A DNA stretch of 40,954 nt, from positions 1 through 40,954 of IMG/VR virus record IMGVR_UViG_3300025154_002776. The stretch is one strand, 5' to 3'. Made by a program: the position numbers and the translations under genes. This stretch comes from a virus. Below the pieces are notes generated by a model that searched no databases, was not told the DNA's origin, and saw only the letters and a list, made by a program, of their open reading frames with translations. Below, in pieces: positions 25,563 through 33,601 of the stretch. The first letter of the stretch is position 1. Each line of letters starts with the position of its first letter.

Positions 25563-26993
25563 CTATTCAGCATTAGTAAAGACATCTGTTTTTCTTGTTC
25601 TTTCTGCATCAGCATCCTCTTCTGCCTTTATGAGTAGCATTTCTGCTTCCGGATCTTCAACCATTCCAAGCATGGATATTGCTGTTTTTTGAGCCATGAC
25701 TGCCTTTCCTCCAGTTGCTTTCATCGTCTTGTCTATTTCAGCAACTTCATCATTTTGAATAAACGGAGTGATAACATGCTCTACAGACAGGTCTTTGATG
25801 CTTTCTTTCCATGCTGTATTCATTTCACCAAGGAATGCTTTTATGATGTTACATTCCCTGTCAAGAGCATAGATGATATCATGCTTCTCCTCTCCTACTT
25901 TCAAGTGTGCATCTGTAAGTAAAGTCTTTCTGGCCTCTCCACTGATTGCAGATATTGACTTGATGTTCTCCAATGACAGGTTAGGAAGCTGCGTATACTC
26001 TTCCATGTTCTGCTTGAGAGTAGAAACGTAGTACTTTGCAGATTCCGGAGAGATTGATGGAGAAACTGTGTCAACGTCACCACCCAGCTCCATCTGATAG
26101 ACTTCCCTTGCTCTATCACCAACTGGTGTTTCACCAATCGTTTTACCTATGAGCTTGACAATCGGAGCAGAATTTCTGCGAATGATATCTGAGGTCCTTG
26201 ACAAAGTGAATTCAATCTCATCCCTATCATCTGAAATATCCTCATATATAGGAGCAGGTCTCCATGCGTAAAAAAGAGGATGCTTTTTTATCTTGATTAC
26301 CTCTCCATCAATTACAACATCAGTTTCTTTTGTTCCCTCTGTCACCCATTTGTAATGGGCTGTTTTCGTATATGTTTCAAAATATGTACTCTTAACGCCA
26401 TTGTTGTCTACAACATACTCAAAAGACATTGCTATCATATCCTCATATTCATCAATGATCGGATATAAAGAAGCCTGTGTAATCTTGCTTGTTTTCTGAG
26501 GCATCGGAGAATAACTCCTGCATTTCAGCTTGAATTTACTGTCAAATCCATAAAGCTTGTTCTCTTCTTCAACTGTGTACCAGATTGTCATAACCTCACA
26601 ACATGCAAAATATGCTTTCCAACGATTCATGTTTACACCGTCAATCCTTGCATGTTTGTAAATTGCTTCCATTGCAGCTGCCTGTTCCTTTTTCGTCTTA
26701 TCCTTGTCTGTTTTGTAAATCCTTTTTACAGGTATAGAGAATGCCATTTGAGTCATCCTGTTTGTTGTGATCATCTCTGCAGCATAGGTGACTTTTGCAG
26801 GTATCTCTCTTTGACCGTCTTTTATCTTTGGCTTTGGCCTTAGACTCTTGTCGGTAATGATTCTGTGCTGTTTTGGAATATACAGCTTCTCCAGATCTGA
26901 CCATGCAGGAATAACCACAGACTTCTTCTTCAAGTCTGAAATAATGTCGGCATATTTTCTTTCCGGCGTAATAATTTTGTTAATGTCAATCAT
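25563..26993 (-). CDS. portal protein
   Basis: This 476-aa protein lies between TerL and the minor head gene. Features fit SPP1 gp6-type portals: an N-terminal helical part with VIPAWSDLEKLYIPKQHRI, a wing region rich in strands (YEDMIAMSFEYVVDNNG), the segment HPLFYAWRPAPIYED, then a long helical stem and crown with ISAISGEARKTLL. The C-terminus is acidic and helical. It forms the dodecameric vertex for DNA packaging and tail attachment. It starts 17 bp after TerL. Confidence 0.85.
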   Translation of the reverse strand: MIDINKIITPERKYADIISDLKKKSVVIPAWSDLEKLYIPKQHRIITDKSLRPKPKIKDGQREIPAKVTYAAEMITTNRMTQMAFSIPVKRIYKTDKDKTKKEQAAAMEAIYKHARIDGVNMNRWKAYFACCEVMTIWYTVEEENKLYGFDSKFKLKCRSYSPMPQKTSKITQASLYPIIDEYEDMIAMSFEYVVDNNGVKSTYFETYTKTAHYKWVTEGTKETDVVIDGEVIKIKKHPLFYAWRPAPIYEDISDDRDEIEFTLSRTSDIIRRNSAPIVKLIGKTIGETPVGDRAREVYQMELGGDVDTVSPSISPESAKYYVSTLKQNMEEYTQLPNLSLENIKSISAISGEARKTLLTDAHLKVGEEKHDIIYALDRECNIIKAFLGEMNTAWKESIKDLSVEHVITPFIQNDEVAEIDKTMKATGGKAVMAQKTAISMLGMVEDPEAEMLLIKAEEDADAERTRKTDVFTNAE

Positions 26994-27010
26994 CGTAGTA
27001 ATGTTTTTAG

Positions 27011-28534
27011 TTATGAAAAGTCTTTTAATACACTATCCTCAGAGTAAGATTGTGTTTCCTCTACATGAGGGTAAAACGTGTTTGCAAGTGAATCAAATCT
27101 ATCTGTTGACCTGTGTATTCTTTTTTTAATGTCTTCTTTCGGTTCAATTATGATGCTTCCGTTACTCATGAACTTGTAGTGAATGTCTGTTGCTTCTTCC
27201 ATGAACTTGTCATCTGGAGGCAACTTTGCATTGAAGCCGTTCTTTGGGTTAAGCCAGTCCCGTACACACCAAAAAAGATATGCTCTCATGTTTGCAAAAG
27301 TGTATACTCCTGTGATATCGGAAAGATCCTTTGCTCCCTCTGAGAATTTGCAGGATATGGCATTAAAGTAACCAAGCTCCCTGAGTCTCGAGTATATACC
27401 GGCTCCCTCTCCTATTGTATCAATAAAAACCTTATTCTTGCCTTTTTTCAGGTCCGGAACCAACATTCCAGCAACATGCATGTGATCTGCCTTACCTGCG
27501 CTCTGATGTGTTTTAAACGGCCATACATAACTGTCGCACCTGTGGCAAATAACGCTTTCGTCTCTTCCCATACCGGCAGCATCTGCTCCAATGGTCTTTG
27601 CACCATTGTAGACTTTCTGAACATCTTGCTGGTCATAAGCCAACCACTTGGCGTTAGCAATCTCGATCCATTCGTAAGGGATCAATACATCTTCTGCTAC
27701 TTTCGGGAACATTCCAAGAACCTTTACCCTGAACAGGTCGTTTGGTCTGTACAATCCATCTTCAAACTTAAAGTCTCCCTCTCCGTCGTTGAATTCGTCT
27801 TCTATGATAGGAGAAGCCCAGTTTGAAACCTTGTCTTTAACCCATGCATAGTCTACCTGTCCCGGGATTATGATTTGTTTTTTTACCACGTTCTCAGCAT
27901 TGAGAGAGTTAAGACGAAATTTGTTGAATCGATCAGACTTCATAGCTCGTGCAGCATATCCTGAAGTTATGTTCGGATTAAACACTATCAGCAATCTTGA
28001 ATTTCCCTGCAGGTTACCCTCAATAGCATTAAATGTAACCTCACTTATACCGGTTGCCTCTGTAACTACGAACATCGTATTTGCTGCGTGGAATCCTGAC
28101 CATGCCTCTGTAGCATCATCACCGGCCTTGAAACCTGTGAGAAACCATTCCTCATTGTCTGTCCTTATGTCGTTTGAAACAGTTCTTCCCGGGAGAAAAC
28201 GGGCCTGTCTGAAAAGTCGCCTTACCTCAGGTGTCATAATGTTGCCTACCTGTCTGCCTGTCGGTGCCGTCATTGCAACCTTGGTGTTTTCAATCATGTT
28301 TCCCCTGCTGTCAAAGCGAGGTGTCAGGTACATAAAACAAAGAGAGGCACAAGCTGCTACGAAGTCTTTTCCTCTCGCTGTGCCACTTGCAACCGCTGTC
28401 ATTAAGTTGTGCTGTACAGATGTAATGATATCCTGCTGCTCATTGTCTAACCTTGCTTTCAGGACATCTCTTACAAACCGGTTCCAGTCACCCTGCCATG
28501 ACAGAAATACATTTTTTTCCTTTGCATTAAACAC
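27011..28534 (-). CDS. terL: terminase large subunit
   Basis: This 507-aa protein is the packaging ATPase-nuclease. The ATPase part has a Walker A-like SGTARGKDF (50-58) and a Walker B-like MFVVTEA (154-160), where Thr replaces the usual Asp before the catalytic Glu. A coupling motif, LLIVFNP (181-187), follows. The RNase H-like nuclease part shows acidic residues in GADAAG (Asp318), FIDTIGEG (Asp372) and RFDSLAN (Asp481). It would cut concatemers and pump DNA through the portal. It lies 1 bp after TerS. Confidence 0.88.
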   Translation of the reverse strand: MFNAKEKNVFLSWQGDWNRFVRDVLKARLDNEQQDIITSVQHNLMTAVASGTARGKDFVAACASLCFMYLTPRFDSRGNMIENTKVAMTAPTGRQVGNIMTPEVRRLFRQARFLPGRTVSNDIRTDNEEWFLTGFKAGDDATEAWSGFHAANTMFVVTEATGISEVTFNAIEGNLQGNSRLLIVFNPNITSGYAARAMKSDRFNKFRLNSLNAENVVKKQIIIPGQVDYAWVKDKVSNWASPIIEDEFNDGEGDFKFEDGLYRPNDLFRVKVLGMFPKVAEDVLIPYEWIEIANAKWLAYDQQDVQKVYNGAKTIGADAAGMGRDESVICHRCDSYVWPFKTHQSAGKADHMHVAGMLVPDLKKGKNKVFIDTIGEGAGIYSRLRELGYFNAISCKFSEGAKDLSDITGVYTFANMRAYLFWCVRDWLNPKNGFNAKLPPDDKFMEEATDIHYKFMSNGSIIIEPKEDIKKRIHRSTDRFDSLANTFYPHVEETQSYSEDSVLKDFS

Positions 28535-28535
28535 C

Positions 28536-28955
28536 TTATTGTTTTGTATCTGCTACTACCTGACTTGTTTCTTTCATTAACTCATAAAATGGGTTGACGG
28601 TGACATCCTGTTCGATCTTTTCAACATATCCCCTGTGCTTCATCTTTGTCTTTGATATCCATATCAGCATTACCGTGTCTTTGTCCGTAATCGCCTTGCT
28701 GTACATCGTAGTTTCAATGTCATCATAGAACATTTCCTGCTCATCTGCGACTCCTTTTTTAAATTTGTCATCTTCGTCACACCATCTATAAAAAGTCTGA
28801 CGTGATATGCCTACCACCTCGCATGTCTTCGATACATTACAAAGTCTTAGTTTAAAGGTGTTTATAAACCTTTTCTTCTTCTGCCTTGTTGTCTCTGCTT
28901 TCTTCTTCTCAGCGTTTTCCACGTTAACAGGAAGCTCTTTCTTAATCGTCTCCAT
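28536..28955 (-). CDS. terS: terminase small subunit
   Basis: This 139-aa protein has a basic N-terminus and a helix-turn-helix at about 40-60 (CNVSKTCEVVGISRQTFYRW), the DNA-recognition part of TerS proteins. A helical oligomerisation region and a tail (NPFYELMKETSQ) follow. It binds pac or cos DNA and stimulates TerL, encoded directly downstream. Its start overlaps the ParB-like gene by 14 nt. Confidence 0.82.
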   Translation of the reverse strand: METIKKELPVNVENAEKKKAETTRQKKKRFINTFKLRLCNVSKTCEVVGISRQTFYRWCDEDDKFKKGVADEQEMFYDDIETTMYSKAITDKDTVMLIWISKTKMKHRGYVEKIEQDVTVNPFYELMKETSQVVADTKQ

Positions 28956-29634
28956 TGTTCAATGTATAATCTACCAGTTCAATCATCTTGCATATACTAA
29001 GCACTTGTGCCTTGATCTTGTATTTGTCCTGTACCTTTGCGCTTACTTCATTTAGTCGTTTTAGTGTTTCCTTAGGCAACAAGGTAACGTTCTCCAGCTC
29101 TCTCGGAGTAAGGATATCCAGCTGTGCAAATATCTTGTCCATGTTCGCCTTTGCTGTATCTATGAACATAAACGTGACAGGTACAATCTCGTTTGATGGC
29201 ATTTCAATGGTATAGTCCATTCTTTCCATCTCGGCAAGGTATTCCTGAGAGATGTGTGCATACTCTTTCATTGCCGTGTCCTTTATTTCATCGAGCAGTT
29301 CCTTCAGTATTTCAGCGTCATCCTGTCCTTTTATGGAGTTGTGGGAAAGTTGTATCGCCCTCATCTCGTCATGTGTGATATCCTGTTCCAGTGCGTACAT
29401 TACTGGTATTTGTGTAAGTCCGGCCATCTTTGCTGCTTGTACCCTGTGGTTTCCTGATACAGCAAGGTATCTTCCATTTTCTTTCTCTATACAAAAAGGA
29501 ACAGAAGACAATTCTCCGTCCCTCTTTATGTTTGCGACAAGTTGCCTGAATGTGGCCTGCTCCATATAGTGAGCATTTTTGTCAATCAGATCAATCTCTG
29601 AAATCTGTACTATTTTGATTTTAAATCTCGACAT
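28942..29634 (-). CDS. ParB/Srx-domain protein
   Basis: The N-terminal ~110 residues form a ParB/sulfiredoxin-like domain: IDLIDKNAHYM, then SVPFCIE, and the hallmark GNHRVQAAKMAGLTQIPV. The remaining ~120 residues are helical and unassigned. I chose the ATG at 29634 (230 aa): it falls one base after the stop of the SEC-C gene, whereas the longer frame (from 29673) would overlap that gene. ParB-fold proteins next to phage terminases may act as CTPases, nucleases or packaging-site factors. Which applies here is unknown. Confidence 0.75.
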   Translation of the reverse strand: MSRFKIKIVQISEIDLIDKNAHYMEQATFRQLVANIKRDGELSSVPFCIEKENGRYLAVSGNHRVQAAKMAGLTQIPVMYALEQDITHDEMRAIQLSHNSIKGQDDAEILKELLDEIKDTAMKEYAHISQEYLAEMERMDYTIEMPSNEIVPVTFMFIDTAKANMDKIFAQLDILTPRELENVTLLPKETLKRLNEVSAKVQDKYKIKAQVLSICKMIELVDYTLNNGDD

Positions 29635-29635
29635 C

Positions 29636-29794
29636 TTATTTGCTTTTAGTATAAAATTCTGTTTCTGAGCCACAGCATTTATTTGCTTTTAAACCACTTC
29701 CACAAGGGCAAAGAGTGTTCTTTGATTCGCGCCTCGAATTGAGTGGAAGACCTTTTCTTTTAGGGGTGAAAACCACCTTACGTTCCTTACTCAT
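29636..29794 (-). CDS. SEC-C motif mini-protein
   Basis: This 52-aa protein (ATG at 29794, TAA at 29638) has a basic N-terminus and the zinc-binding signature CPCGSGLKANKCCG at about 32-45, matching the CPCGSG-x-K-x2-CC pattern of SEC-C motifs known from SecA and many small proteins. It would be a stand-alone zinc adaptor for protein or nucleic-acid contacts. It starts right after the amidoligase gene stop (29796) and ends one base before the ParB start, so it is tightly embedded in the operon. It is too short for standard ORF cutoffs. Confidence 0.75.
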   Translation of the reverse strand: MSKERKVVFTPKRKGLPLNSRRESKNTLCPCGSGLKANKCCGSETEFYTKSK

Positions 29795-29795
29795 G

Positions 29796-31844
29796 CTATT
29801 TCTTGTAATTTCGTTTTAAAAAGTCCTTTATTATTTCTTCCAATGATCCAAGCTTTCCTGACTCCTGCCTGTAGTGTAGTTTTCCGATCTGCCTGTCATA
29901 TAGCTCAAACACTCCCCTGTATTTCATTGATACTGGTTTATCTGTAAAAACCGACGTGTAAAATGAGTTTATTTCTCTCTTGAACCGAATGTCAATTTCT
30001 TCCTTGAATTCGGTTGAAAGAATGCCCATGAGCAGAAGCTTGCTCAGCTTCGGAAAATCGCTGTCAATAACAAAATCACTCTTGAGGCTTGCATTGTCCA
30101 CACCAAACGAAGACATCTTGAAAAAATCGACCATACAGGCTCCTATCACATACTTGTCCAGGAACCAGAGATAACAGAACGGAGCAGATCCTAAGATGAT
30201 ATCCTTTTTCAGATAGAACATTCTCAGGTAGTCAATCTCACTCATCGAGGCACGAATGAACATAAGACGGCTATTTTCAGTAAGCTCATATCCATCCGGA
30301 AGACGTTTGTACTTTAGTTGAGTGAGAAAACGCTTAGTGAAGACATTATCACCTGATTCAGATATGTTTGAGTAAAGACAGGTTCTATTGTCTTTAAACA
30401 CCTTTTTTCGGCCCATAAACTGATGCTGTGAGATAGCAATGTAATTGATCTGATCTTCGTCAATATCTGCATACTTTGTTCTGTTCCTTTCCTGAAACCC
30501 GAAATCTTCTTCAAGAACACGCATTAATGCATTACTGGCTGCTCTTAGTCCTGAATTGAATTCATTCTGGTAAACTATAACGTCTTTCTCAGTGCTGTCC
30601 GCTATTGCATCGGCCAGATCTCCACAATAAACAATTTCAATATCTTTCTTGGAAAGATTGTCAACAAGCTTCTGGTACTTTTCTGCATATTTGCTCCTGT
30701 AATGCTCCAGTTTGTTAAGATAATCATCATACAGGGATTTATGATAAATGTCCGCTGAGTTCTTGTGCTTCTTAATGGAGTTAAACAAGAAAAGAGTGGC
30801 TATAATCTCACTCTCTTTGTCTGTGGATATGTCGAGAAATCTGTATTCATCATTGAAGCTTAATTCCTTTATTTCGCCCCTGATTGCTTTGTAAAGGACA
30901 TAGATGAAATACTCCTTTGTGTAGACAACCATCTTATTGAAAACAACCTGCTCAATATCCATGTAAAAGGAGTTGACAACACGAACAGTATCAAACTGCT
31001 TTACCGATTTGCTTATGTAGGACAACATACGCTGTGACTTCTTGAACATCTCGCCAACAACCGTTGTATTATCAGACATCTCAGCTGCCCACAAGAGGGG
31101 CTTGTGTCTTCCTGGAACCTTGTCTCTGTCTATATTGAATGCCTGTAGACATTTTTCAATACTATTGAGCTCTATGTATTTTTCAATGTCTTCATTCATA
31201 TATGCATAATCGACAAATGAATACATGAACTTTATAGTCTCAAGAGTCTTTTCAAAATCCCACGAGGAGTTGAATATCCGGAACTCTATTGTTCCTATCT
31301 TTTCAATCGGAACACAATTAAGCCAGTACCGGATATGTCCACGATCAGAACCATTGCAGAATATCTTTATGAAGTTCTCCTCGCTGTCTGTGGCAAGTGC
31401 TTTCTTTACTACGTCATAGGTTGGTGTTGGTGCAAGGTACTTTGTGTCCCACCATTCCGGAAAATCAAAAATCTCTTTTATGGGTTTGGCCACATAATAG
31501 GACAATGCAAAGATTCTCTTGATTACATCTAACCCAAGGTCCCTAACGTAAAAATGAGCATCGAAGCCCTCGTTCCACATCAGGTACCCACCAGTCTCTT
31601 TCAGGAGATTTATGAAGTTCTTCAGCTCCTTCAGGTCTTCTTTGTTGTACAAGTACGGACGTGTGTTGATCTCTCCTCCAAACTGGCCATTGTGAGTGAC
31701 AGCACTTCCATCTGAGTTATTCATAAGTGTCAGATTGTTGTCTGTCCACTTATATCCCTCCGGGAGAACTATTTTTGTCTTGTCAGAGTCAGCAAACTCC
31801 AACTCAAAGCCAAACGTTCTTTTACTTATATTCTCGTTCCACAT
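29796..31844 (-). CDS. amidoligase (PF12224-like) fused to a GNAT-like C-terminal region
   Basis: This 682-aa protein has an N-terminal ~220 residues that match the glutamine-synthetase-fold amidoligase (COOH-NH2 ligase) family: FGFELEF (11-17), DGSAVT (45-50), GGEINTRP (56-63), His97 in AHFYV, and RYWLNCVPI then GTIEFRIFNSSWDFE (about 172-198). The middle (about 230-500) is helical and unassigned. The C-terminal ~170 residues (SRLMFIRASMSEIDYLRMF, then PVSMKYRG at 637-644) look like a GNAT or Mom-like acyltransferase domain of phage type. It probably forms an amide bond using ATP and transfers or caps the product. It overlaps the racemase-like gene by 23 nt. The substrate is unknown. Confidence 0.72.
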   Translation of the reverse strand: MWNENISKRTFGFELEFADSDKTKIVLPEGYKWTDNNLTLMNNSDGSAVTHNGQFGGEINTRPYLYNKEDLKELKNFINLLKETGGYLMWNEGFDAHFYVRDLGLDVIKRIFALSYYVAKPIKEIFDFPEWWDTKYLAPTPTYDVVKKALATDSEENFIKIFCNGSDRGHIRYWLNCVPIEKIGTIEFRIFNSSWDFEKTLETIKFMYSFVDYAYMNEDIEKYIELNSIEKCLQAFNIDRDKVPGRHKPLLWAAEMSDNTTVVGEMFKKSQRMLSYISKSVKQFDTVRVVNSFYMDIEQVVFNKMVVYTKEYFIYVLYKAIRGEIKELSFNDEYRFLDISTDKESEIIATLFLFNSIKKHKNSADIYHKSLYDDYLNKLEHYRSKYAEKYQKLVDNLSKKDIEIVYCGDLADAIADSTEKDVIVYQNEFNSGLRAASNALMRVLEEDFGFQERNRTKYADIDEDQINYIAISQHQFMGRKKVFKDNRTCLYSNISESGDNVFTKRFLTQLKYKRLPDGYELTENSRLMFIRASMSEIDYLRMFYLKKDIILGSAPFCYLWFLDKYVIGACMVDFFKMSSFGVDNASLKSDFVIDSDFPKLSKLLLMGILSTEFKEEIDIRFKREINSFYTSVFTDKPVSMKYRGVFELYDRQIGKLHYRQESGKLGSLEEIIKDFLKRNYKK

Positions 31845-32685
31845 ATTGAAGCTTTACTAATGATTTGTAGTTAGGAATAAGACGGATCTTGCTACCTGTT
31901 TTATAGATCGAAAACCTGTCTTTGTAAATAGTGTATTCGCTCGAACTGTCAACATATTCAAGAGCTCCACCTGATAATAAATAACAATATTTTGCGTCAA
32001 GATTGGCGTAACCTCCTCTTACAAGTATGTGCTGCCTTTCTCTGTATGTCTCAACAACCTCAAGCTCAACCTCTAATGCGTTGAATCCGTTTAATTCTGG
32101 AGTGTCACAATAAGGGATAGTGCCAAACAGCATATACTCACCAATGCGTATTTCGTAGACAAATTCAGGAAGTTTCCTGAATTGCAGATAGTAGCTTCCT
32201 CCAAGGCTTATTCCTTGAATAAAACCATATGTCTTCTGTATGTATGAACAGAAATTCTCCAACTCCAACATGGTAGGACCGCGATCATTGATACAACCTG
32301 ATGTGATTGACAGATATACAGATTTGTCCATGCTCGCTTTCCTTGCAAGGGTTATGTAGTCAGAATTTATACCCTCCCTGTCATCATGAAAGTTTACCGG
32401 TATGTAAACAATATCTGTCTTACACCTTGACAATGCTTCCATGTTTGTTATATATGATCCCTCATAACCCTCTGACTCTTCATTAATGACATAGTTGATA
32501 GTATTTCCCACACACAGTTTTTTTGTGTTGCCAAACATGTTGCAATTGATCATGTTCAGCCCGGCTTCCTTTGAGAGATAATCGTAAAAGCTTTTCATCA
32601 TCAAAGAGATGTTCTGACAACTCGTCAATAATGATGCTTGCTGGATATTGCTTTCCAGTGCTGCTTTGTTAATAACAAGCTTCAT
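31822..32685 (-). CDS. PLP-dependent racemase-like protein (ornithine/alanine racemase fold III)
   Basis: This 287-aa protein resembles ornithine racemase/alanine racemase N-terminal barrels: INKAALESNI at the start, a candidate PLP lysine (Lys31) in LMMKSF, ITSGCINDRGP near 127-137, the phosphate-loop-like GISLGGS (158-164) and EIRIGEYMLFG (178-188), followed by a beta segment. It is shorter than full racemases. It would make or bind a D- or unusual amino acid in the cytoplasm. It overlaps the GNAT (17 nt) and amidoligase (23 nt) genes, so the three are likely made together. Confidence 0.68.
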   Translation of the reverse strand: MKLVINKAALESNIQQASLLTSCQNISLMMKSFYDYLSKEAGLNMINCNMFGNTKKLCVGNTINYVINEESEGYEGSYITNMEALSRCKTDIVYIPVNFHDDREGINSDYITLARKASMDKSVYLSITSGCINDRGPTMLELENFCSYIQKTYGFIQGISLGGSYYLQFRKLPEFVYEIRIGEYMLFGTIPYCDTPELNGFNALEVELEVVETYRERQHILVRGGYANLDAKYCYLLSGGALEYVDSSSEYTIYKDRFSIYKTGSKIRLIPNYKSLVKLQYVEREYK

Positions 32686-33130
32686 TGTCTATGCGTTTTA
32701 ATACCAGTCTTTTCTTTCCATTATACACTGTTCCCCATGAGTACCAGAATCCACAATCAACGAAACCCTTAAGGCTTACTTCGTTTTCAGGAGAGACCAT
32801 GGTATAAACCTCTTTTACTCCGTTCTTGAAAAGAAGTGACATAGACTCATTCATCATCTGCTTCATGCATCCCTTGTTGCGAAGTTCAGGAACTACAAAG
32901 ACCTTTTCAATGTATCCTGTTCCGTATTCCGTGAAGTGTGCCAGAACAAAGCCTATTAGCTTGTTGTTTTCGTACAGCCCAACACTTGCCATGGACTTGA
33001 GACATTTTGAAATATCTGACTTCGAAGACCTAAAGCAAGTGTTTTCCTCTTTTATAAATTCTCTTTCAATACGAATGATGCTCAGCAGATTGCCAAGGCA
33101 TGACGTTAAGGGTTTTACTTTAATTATCAT
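32669..33130 (-). CDS. GNAT N-acetyltransferase
   Basis: This 153-aa protein has the GNAT core: the strand-helix motif A IEKVFVVPELRNKGCMKQMM (75-94) with the acetyl-CoA loop RNKGCM, then MVSPENEVSLKGFVDCGF (111-128) as motif B. I chose ATG 33130, directly after the DUF488 stop; an upstream ATG at 33190 would overlap that gene by 59 nt. It probably acylates an amine of a small molecule or peptide. Position between DUF488 and a racemase-like gene suggests it works in the same pathway as the amidoligase. Confidence 0.8.
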   Translation of the reverse strand: MIIKVKPLTSCLGNLLSIIRIEREFIKEENTCFRSSKSDISKCLKSMASVGLYENNKLIGFVLAHFTEYGTGYIEKVFVVPELRNKGCMKQMMNESMSLLFKNGVKEVYTMVSPENEVSLKGFVDCGFWYSWGTVYNGKKRLVLKRIDNEACY

Positions 33131-33131
33131 A

Positions 33132-33542
33132 CTAAAAAAGTGTTTGTTCAATAATCTTTGGCTTTTCTTCCTTGACTGCAGAAACACCAAATTCCGTTAC
33201 TTCAATACCTGTGGTCCTTGTAAACCATTCTGCAAATATGTGCCTGTGACAAAAGTCACTTGGCTTTTCATAACATAACAAAGCGACATCGTTTCCATTT
33301 CCATACGCTTTGATCATTGATATTATCTGAGAGGGGTTGACCTGAGCCAGAACATCCTTTTTGTACATGTTCGTATACTGCTCTTCTGTAAGGCTGTCAT
33401 TAAGCATGTATCTCTTTGGTGCAAGTATCAATATGGAAAAACCACCAAAGAACTTTGGTTGCCACAAAGCAATGTTTATAGGACATATCCCACTCTTTGC
33501 CAGGTTCCTTAAATTTCCGAAATAAGACGTGTAAATCTTCAT
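33132..33542 (-). CDS. DUF488 family protein
   Basis: This 136-aa protein carries the DUF488 signature LLCYEKPSDFCHRHIFAEWF (88-107), including Cys90, Cys98 and two His residues, plus an N-terminal IYTSYFGN. DUF488 proteins are small, often mobile-element or phage-associated, with unknown biochemistry. It is the first gene after the promoter at 33565-33594 and heads the GNAT-racemase-amidoligase cassette. Confidence 0.8.
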   Translation of the reverse strand: MKIYTSYFGNLRNLAKSGICPINIALWQPKFFGGFSILILAPKRYMLNDSLTEEQYTNMYKKDVLAQVNPSQIISMIKAYGNGNDVALLCYEKPSDFCHRHIFAEWFTRTTGIEVTEFGVSAVKEEKPKIIEQTLF

Positions 33543-33564
33543 ACTATTCTAATAATTGACATTG

Positions 33565-33594
33565 TAAATCTACAAATAATGTTTGTTATACAAA
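33565..33594 (-). promoter_or_regulatory. Bacteroides-type promoter of the amidoligase cassette
   Basis: On the minus strand TTTG (33594-33591) is separated by 18 nt from TAGATTTA (33572-33565), a 7-of-8 match to TAnnTTTG. The predicted start is about 15 nt before the DUF488 ATG. An inverted repeat lies over the -33 region. Confidence 0.5.
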
Positions 33595-33596
33595 CA
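33580..33596. promoter_or_regulatory. operator-like inverted repeat TGTTT-N7-AAACA
   Basis: TGTTT-GTTATAC-AAACA lies in the 59-bp gap between the VRR-NUC and DUF488 genes and overlaps the predicted -33 box. The outer five bases are identical to those at 21882-21898 and 24345-24361. Confidence 0.5.
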
Positions 33597-33601
33597 CATA
33601 A

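Noticed and set aside
27870-28580. 236-aa plus-strand open frame opposite the terminase gene
   Set aside because: It lies entirely antisense to the TerL motifs and reads as a Ser/Cys/Phe-rich shadow without any recognisable domain.
33131-33190. Upstream start for the GNAT gene
   Set aside because: It would overlap DUF488 by 59 nt; the ATG at 33130 directly after the stop begins a GNAT-like first strand.
32826-33278. 150-aa plus-strand open frame opposite the GNAT gene
   Set aside because: Antisense to the GNAT motifs and spans the DUF488/GNAT boundary; no domain seen.
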